From positions 1-34,016 of the forward strand of contig JAGOZV010000001.1 of the NCBI GenBank assembly GCA_018064165.1: a stretch of 34,016 nt of DNA. Reading direction: 5' to 3'. This stretch comes from Candidatus Saccharimonadota bacterium (GTDB lineage Bacteria > Patescibacteriota > Saccharimonadia > Saccharimonadales > Saccharimonadaceae). The translations under genes were made by a program, and so were the position numbers. The notes beneath the pieces were generated by a model. It ran no database searches, was not told the origin of the DNA, and worked only from the letters and a program-made list of their open reading frames with translations. Of the stretch, positions 29,533 through 34,016 are shown one piece after another; position 1 is the first letter of the stretch, and every line of letters starts with the position of its first letter.

Positions 29533-32301
29533 ATGCGTCAGATTGTCACGACTATATTATTTTTTATGTTTGTTGCCTTTTTGAGTGTAACAAAGACAAA
29601 TATTATTTACGCTACAGAGATAAAAGGCTCTGATTATGATATTGTCAGCAGTATTGATACGTATGAGGAAGATATTTGTTCTACGTTCTCGCGAACAAAA
29701 AATATTAATGGTGTTTTAACAAAAGCTTGCATTTTTGAACAGGGAAACTTGTCTGTTGGCAAATATTACGATAATGAGCGGAGAAGCAGGGTGGCAGTTA
29801 GTTTTTCTAAAGACAACAATTTATATCCTGTTCAAATGCACGGAGATTTATTTGAATGTAATTTTTTTAGGTGTTTATATTCTGAAGTCTGGGATACTTT
29901 AATTAATTTAGAGGTGGTAAATGGTGGATATGGGTTCAGTCCAGTCCTCTATAAAAATTTCACAAAAAATTTAGAACTAGTGAGCGATACTACTGGTAAG
30001 TATTTAGATTATATAAACCCTGAAAGAGAAATCATGCGTCCAACAAGCAATTCTCCCGGATTTGGCGTAGATGCGGCGGCTATAGGTGTTTCAAATAATG
30101 GCAAGTGGCTTATTACAGAACTAAAAGGTGTCGGCATCGTTCGTTTTAATTTGTCAGATGGTACGTATCTACGTATTTATCCAGATGTTCTTGAGCATAG
30201 AACAGCTCCTGTTTCTAGTAGCGAACTAGCCATAGATAATTCTGGGAAAAACGTTTTCCATGTTGGCTTAAATGCAGGAATAGGGATGTATCGTATTCAA
30301 GGAAATTGTGGTGATGCAAAGCTCACTAATGAACCCCTTGAAAATCCATGCCATCGTGATGAAATAAACCCAGACAAAATTATCTGGTCAATGAGATATT
30401 CTATAGCTCCATCTTTTGTAGAAAATGAGTCAGATTCTGTAAAATTTTATGCAATTTCAACCGATCCATACTTAAAATATAAAAAAGTCCACATAACTGG
30501 AACGGGGAATAACAGTTCGTCATTAAGTTTGCTGTCTTTGGGGGACTCATTCACCAGTGGCGAAGGCGAGACAGATGACAAATATTATTTTCCTGGTACA
30601 AACACAGAGAAAGAGAAGTGTCATTTAAGCAGTCGTTCGTATCCATATCTAATTGGACAGAAGCTATCTATATCCGCAAATCTTGTTAGGAATGTGGCAT
30701 GCTCGGGAGCAGTAACACAAGATGTTGTTGGGCACGCTAAGTACCAAGGACAGCGTAACAGGCTTAAAGACCTGATTAGCCCCACAATAACGCTGGACAG
30801 TCTGCGCAGTGAAGCGAAACTGTACTATTTACCTGGAAGGGTGGAACAGCAATACTTCGTTGAATCTTCAAAGCCTGGTGCAGTAATTATAGGTGTTGGG
30901 GGAAATGATTCTGGGCTTATGTCTAAATTGAATGAATGCGCACTAGCAAGTACCTGTAAATGGGCAAGCGATCCAGAACTAAGATCTGCTGTGGGGAAAG
31001 AGATTCAATCGCTATTTAGTAAACTGACGAGCGTTTATGCAAAAATAAAAAATAGCTCTATAAAATCGCAAATATATGCAATTGGATACCCTCAAATTAT
31101 TAGTAGTGTACCAGCGTGTCGTAATTTAATTGGCACCATGTTTAATCAGGAAGAACGTATCTTTATAAATGAATCGTTATCATATCTTAATAAAACTATT
31201 CAACGAGCAGCTCAGAATGCTGGCGTAAAGTATCTAGATATTGAAAAAGCATTTGGCGACCATATTCTGTGCGAGCCCACAAAAACTCCAGCTATGAACG
31301 GTGTTCGGTTCGGCGAAGACATAGACGTTGGTATTATTGGTAAGTATCTTGGAAACGAAAGCTTTCACCCAACGCCATACGGACACGAGTTGATTGCAAA
31401 CTATATCAAATCTCATGTTTTACTTGAAGGAGCTACTACGAGCGAAAGAGAAGAAGAATTGGGTAAAATATCGTCCGTTCCTTTGTCCGAGTATTGGGGA
31501 AGTGACGAAAACTATAATCTTGCAATCCGTCATTTAAGTACGATTAATGTATCTAAAGATGATTATAATTATTATTTTAAAGATTCTATGATACTGCAAA
31601 ATTCTACAGTTAATTTAAAAATAAAAGATTTAGAGAGTAATTTGGTTATTTCAGAAGATAATATTACTGTAAGTGACGATTCGGTTATCGAAATTGTGAA
31701 AAGTAAATTAGACAATTTTACTCAAAATAAAGGAATCTACAGTTTGCAGATTAAAGGGGTCTCTAGACTAGGAGAGTTGTTAATGATTTATGACACCATT
31801 ACATTACCTGTTAATGTAAAAAATACACCACCTAGTACACCAGCTTCTCATGAAGTGAACGACAATATCGACAATAGCAATAGCAATAGCAATAGCAATA
31901 ACAATCACAATCACAACAGCAATAATATTGTCACAGAAAACACTAATAATCTAGATAAAGGAGTCAACAATGGAATCGAGACAAAAAGAGAAGGTATATT
32001 TTCATTAACACAACCGCTAATTAAGTCCAAGCCGTTTTACGCGTTATTTGGACTAACTGAATCTGCAAGCATGTCGGCCACCTCATACGAAAATTCTTCT
32101 TTAAACGCTTCTGTAGATGGAAATAAGGCTAATATTAAAGAAGATACGAAAAACATAGGCGAAGTACTGGGTGCTCAAACTCACAAGCAAGCATCCTTAC
32201 AGAAAGCTAGCCCCAAAAAGCAAATAATAAAATATTTAGCTTTTGCTATTATTACTGTGGCTGTAGGATATGTGGCTATAAGAATTATAAAAAATATTTA
32301 A
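29533..32301 (+). CDS. Large surface-anchored SGNH/GDSL hydrolase
   Basis: 922 residues. A signal peptide (1-28, cleavage near IYA) is followed by a region of about 280 residues with beta-propeller-like strands (VSNNGKWLITELKG, LAIDNSGKNVFHV). The SGNH esterase domain spans about 330-630: Ser339 in SLGDSFTSGEGE, GGND with Asn458, and His612 in ESFHPTPYGHELI. The usual Asp three residues before that His is Glu609, as in catalytic dyads. A region with beta-strands, an Asn/Ser/His low-complexity linker (about 780-797) and a C-terminal membrane helix (about 899-918) with a basic tail complete it. It probably cleaves ester groups on host or own envelope polymers. Substrate is unknown. Confidence 0.85.
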   Translation: MRQIVTTILFFMFVAFLSVTKTNIIYATEIKGSDYDIVSSIDTYEEDICSTFSRTKNINGVLTKACIFEQGNLSVGKYYDNERRSRVAVSFSKDNNLYPVQMHGDLFECNFFRCLYSEVWDTLINLEVVNGGYGFSPVLYKNFTKNLELVSDTTGKYLDYINPEREIMRPTSNSPGFGVDAAAIGVSNNGKWLITELKGVGIVRFNLSDGTYLRIYPDVLEHRTAPVSSSELAIDNSGKNVFHVGLNAGIGMYRIQGNCGDAKLTNEPLENPCHRDEINPDKIIWSMRYSIAPSFVENESDSVKFYAISTDPYLKYKKVHITGTGNNSSSLSLLSLGDSFTSGEGETDDKYYFPGTNTEKEKCHLSSRSYPYLIGQKLSISANLVRNVACSGAVTQDVVGHAKYQGQRNRLKDLISPTITLDSLRSEAKLYYLPGRVEQQYFVESSKPGAVIIGVGGNDSGLMSKLNECALASTCKWASDPELRSAVGKEIQSLFSKLTSVYAKIKNSSIKSQIYAIGYPQIISSVPACRNLIGTMFNQEERIFINESLSYLNKTIQRAAQNAGVKYLDIEKAFGDHILCEPTKTPAMNGVRFGEDIDVGIIGKYLGNESFHPTPYGHELIANYIKSHVLLEGATTSEREEELGKISSVPLSEYWGSDENYNLAIRHLSTINVSKDDYNYYFKDSMILQNSTVNLKIKDLESNLVISEDNITVSDDSVIEIVKSKLDNFTQNKGIYSLQIKGVSRLGELLMIYDTITLPVNVKNTPPSTPASHEVNDNIDNSNSNSNSNNNHNHNSNNIVTENTNNLDKGVNNGIETKREGIFSLTQPLIKSKPFYALFGLTESASMSATSYENSSLNASVDGNKANIKEDTKNIGEVLGAQTHKQASLQKASPKKQIIKYLAFAIITVAVGYVAIRIIKNI
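31873..31920 (+). repeat. Hexamer repeat encoding the Asn/Ser/His linker
   Basis: Eight in-phase AAYARC-type hexamers; the first four (31873-31896) are perfect AATAGC units, the others variants giving Asn-His and Asn-Ser pairs. Length changes by slippage would only lengthen or shorten the linker. Confidence 0.85.
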
Positions 32302-32309
32302 AAATGTTA

Positions 32310-32338
32310 TTGACGTTTTTACAACAATGTAGTAAAAT
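32310..32338 (+). promoter_or_regulatory. Promoter of the RayT-like gene
   Basis: TTGACG (32310-32315), 17-bp spacer, TAAAAT (32333-32338), then a leader with GAAAGGA before the ATG at 32372. Confidence 0.65.
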
Positions 32339-32371
32339 TCATAAATTGTAATCTTAAGAAAGGATTAAAAA

Positions 32372-32941
32372 ATGTTTATAATAAAGAGTAGGCATGAAGA
32401 GAGAGAATATCAATACGTTACACTAGAACTTTCAACTAAAAATTATAGTGAAGCAGAACACAACGATAGAGAGAAATTTTTAATGAGGGCAATTAAAAGC
32501 TATTATTCTATAGAAGGCGTGCTAGATAACGAAAACCTGTTTGATTTACTAGCATATAATTTTGCCACAAAACAATTACACTTCTTGTTTTTATCTTCAA
32601 GAAAACAAGAAATAAAAGACTTCTTCGAGTTTATAAGGGACCAATATGTAGAATGGACTGACAATGAAATAAATTTTGAGATAATAACAAACAAGTCTGT
32701 ATCAGAAGAAATGTTAATGAGCACCAGCGCACATATTCATACATTGGCTGAAAGATGGGAGGATGGCTGTCATTCTTCATTACGAAGTTATTTGTTTGAT
32801 GATGCTCCGGTTTGGCTAGCGTGCCGTCATATTAAAAAATCGTATGGCTCTGCTGTGGATTATTATGAATATTTAAAAGTTTTTAAGAACAAAGAATTGC
32901 TAATAGAATTAAAATCGTTAGTTCCTGCGCAATCCGCCTAG
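32372..32941 (+). CDS. Degenerate REP-associated tyrosine transposase-like (RayT) protein
   Basis: 189 residues. The order of motifs follows the Y1 transposase family of single-copy RAYT proteins. LAYNFATKQLHFLFLSS (60-76) stands where those proteins have the HUH histidine pair, here Q68-L69-H70. DFFEFIRDQYVEWTD (83-97) offers Tyr92 at the place of the nucleophile. A C-terminal block HSSLRSYLFDDAPVWLACRH (134-153) matches the family's SSYRAYLG..PWL pattern. One histidine of the pair is lost, so DNA cleavage may be lost and only nucleic-acid binding kept. The match is from memory of the family pattern and is moderately sure. The gene has a good promoter of its own and no terminal inverted repeats were seen. 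Confidence 0.55.
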   Translation: MFIIKSRHEEREYQYVTLELSTKNYSEAEHNDREKFLMRAIKSYYSIEGVLDNENLFDLLAYNFATKQLHFLFLSSRKQEIKDFFEFIRDQYVEWTDNEINFEIITNKSVSEEMLMSTSAHIHTLAERWEDGCHSSLRSYLFDDAPVWLACRHIKKSYGSAVDYYEYLKVFKNKELLIELKSLVPAQSA

Positions 32942-32970
32942 CGTACACCAGATAAAAGCTTTAATAGTGG

Positions 32971-32976
32971 TATAAT
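32971..32976 (+). promoter_or_regulatory. -10 box of the MurE-type gene
   Basis: TATAAT with 7 nt before the ATG at 32984; the message is probably leaderless. Confidence 0.5.
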
Positions 32977-32983
32977 ATAAGCT

Positions 32984-34016
32984 ATGACAACAAAGCAAAA
33001 ACTAACTAGTGGAGTACGAAAAATGTTACCCGCTAATACCGTAAGCATAATAGAAGACACATACAGAAGAAGCAGAGTTAAAATAGTTTCTGCACGACAT
33101 GGTAATCCGTCTAAAAGAATGAGAGTAATTGCTGTTACGGGTACAAATGGAAAAACAACCACCATAAATTACATTAATAGTATTTTAAAACACGCAGGTT
33201 ATAAAACGGCAATGTTTTCTACAGCCGTTATTGAAATAAATGGAAACGCTAAAATTAATGACTTGAATGCTACCGTTGCAACAACCGATCAAATGCAGAA
33301 ATTTTTCAAGCAAGCAAAAAAAGCAAAAGTGGACTTCGTAGTTTTAGAGGTCACAAGCCACGCGTTACACCAGCATAAATTATCTACCGTACCAATAGAA
33401 ATGGCCATAATGACAAATTTAACTCAAGATCACCTAGACTATCATAAAACAATGGATAATTATGCGGCCGCTAAAGCTATTCTTTTCAAGAAATCGCCTC
33501 GTTATGTTGTATTAAATATGGACGACGAATGGTTCGACTATTTCAACAAATATAATGCTGGTGAGCAAAAAATCACATATGGAAAAGGAACAAAGAAGAA
33601 CCAGCCAGACGCTTTGATAAAAGACATAAAATCGTATTCTGACGGTAGTGTAGCGAACATAAGTATAGACCATCAGGTTAAAATTAAATTATCTACTCAT
33701 ATGCCGGGCGAGTATAATGTGTATAATGCAACTGCTGCCGCTGCGGCAACGTATCTTCTGGGGCTAAGCACTAAAGATATTGTTGGAGGAATCAAAACAT
33801 TAGAAGTCATTCCCGGGCGATTTGAAACTATTAAAATTAACAAGCCGTTTGATGTAGTGGTAGATTATGCACACACCCCCGATGCTCTAGAAAAATTACT
33901 GCAAACTGCAAAAAAAATTAGCAAAAGTAGGGTAATATTAGTGTTTGGCGCAACTGGCGACAGAGACAAAACTAAGCGACCAATAATGGGATCGATTGCA
34001 GCTAAATATGCAGATA
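32984..34016 (+). CDS. murE: MurE-type Mur ligase, 3' end outside the window
   Basis: Open to the window end (344 residues visible). The ATP site VIAVTGTNGKTTT lies at about residues 48-60, followed by LEVTSHALHQHKL, NLTQDHLDYHKTMDNY, PGEYNVYNATAAAAA, and FDVVVDYAHTPDALEKLL with FGATGDRDKTKRP. These are the MurE hallmarks. MurE adds the third amino acid of the peptidoglycan stem to UDP-MurNAc-dipeptide. The P-loop normally lies near residue 110, so the N-terminal UDP-binding domain is almost absent. A frameshift upstream is unlikely, since a TATAAT sits 7 nt before the ATG. The substrate-specificity motif lies beyond the window. Confidence 0.85.
   Translation, partial: MTTKQKLTSGVRKMLPANTVSIIEDTYRRSRVKIVSARHGNPSKRMRVIAVTGTNGKTTTINYINSILKHAGYKTAMFSTAVIEINGNAKINDLNATVATTDQMQKFFKQAKKAKVDFVVLEVTSHALHQHKLSTVPIEMAIMTNLTQDHLDYHKTMDNYAAAKAILFKKSPRYVVLNMDDEWFDYFNKYNAGEQKITYGKGTKKNQPDALIKDIKSYSDGSVANISIDHQVKIKLSTHMPGEYNVYNATAAAAATYLLGLSTKDIVGGIKTLEVIPGRFETIKINKPFDVVVDYAHTPDALEKLLQTAKKISKSRVILVFGATGDRDKTKRPIMGSIAAKYAD

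Overview
The window reads as the replication-origin region of a low-GC, small-genome bacterium of the Candidate Phyla Radiation, most likely Candidatus Saccharibacteria (TM7). This rests on the order jag-yidC-rnpA-rpmH-dnaA-dnaN-recF, on a type IV secretion-like block (VirB4, a TraC-like protein, PrgI, many small two-helix pilins) directly after recF, on short or minimal versions of housekeeping proteins, on TGA used as a stop, and on many genes whose -10 box lies 6-10 nt from the start codon (apparent leaderless transcription). The lineage is inferred from gene content; no database search was possible.

Layout: 1-290, end of a glycosyltransferase. 323-2364, jag, yidC, rnpA and rpmH leftward. 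2365-6412, an origin split around dnaA, then dnaN and recF. 6399-12637, a T4SS-like module: three leftward genes (VirB4 ATPase, TraC-like, PrgI) and five rightward pilin-like genes; a sixth pilin paralogue lies at 14127-14570. 12699-15481, Hsp20, a ComF-type phosphoribosyltransferase, two tRNA-Ser genes and a membrane protein. 15617-15693, a tRNA-Arg with anticodon GCG.

15684-23658 is, I propose, an integrated element of about 8.0 kb. It is bounded by a 10-bp direct repeat: the 3' end of tRNA-Arg, and a second copy followed at once by a hairpin terminator that looks like the tRNA's original one. The element carries a large serine recombinase, a RepA-type ATPase with a small coupled upstream gene, a small HTH protein, an XRE regulator with a large palindrome in front, several unknown genes, and a cargo of two SMR multidrug transporters with a TetR repressor and its operator. 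The recombinase gene runs through the attachment core, so excision would replace its last 18 residues with a different 15-residue tail encoded at the other end of the element.

23713-34016 returns to chromosomal genes: tRNA-Ser(CGA), a HIT protein, a small exported protein with a near-consensus promoter, valS, a FemAB-type transferase, tsaD, a 922-residue surface SGNH hydrolase, a degenerate relative of REP-associated tyrosine transposases, and the start of a MurE-type ligase lacking the usual N-terminal domain. FemAB, MurE, the SGNH hydrolase and the T4SS-like block all concern the cell envelope or its contact with the outside.
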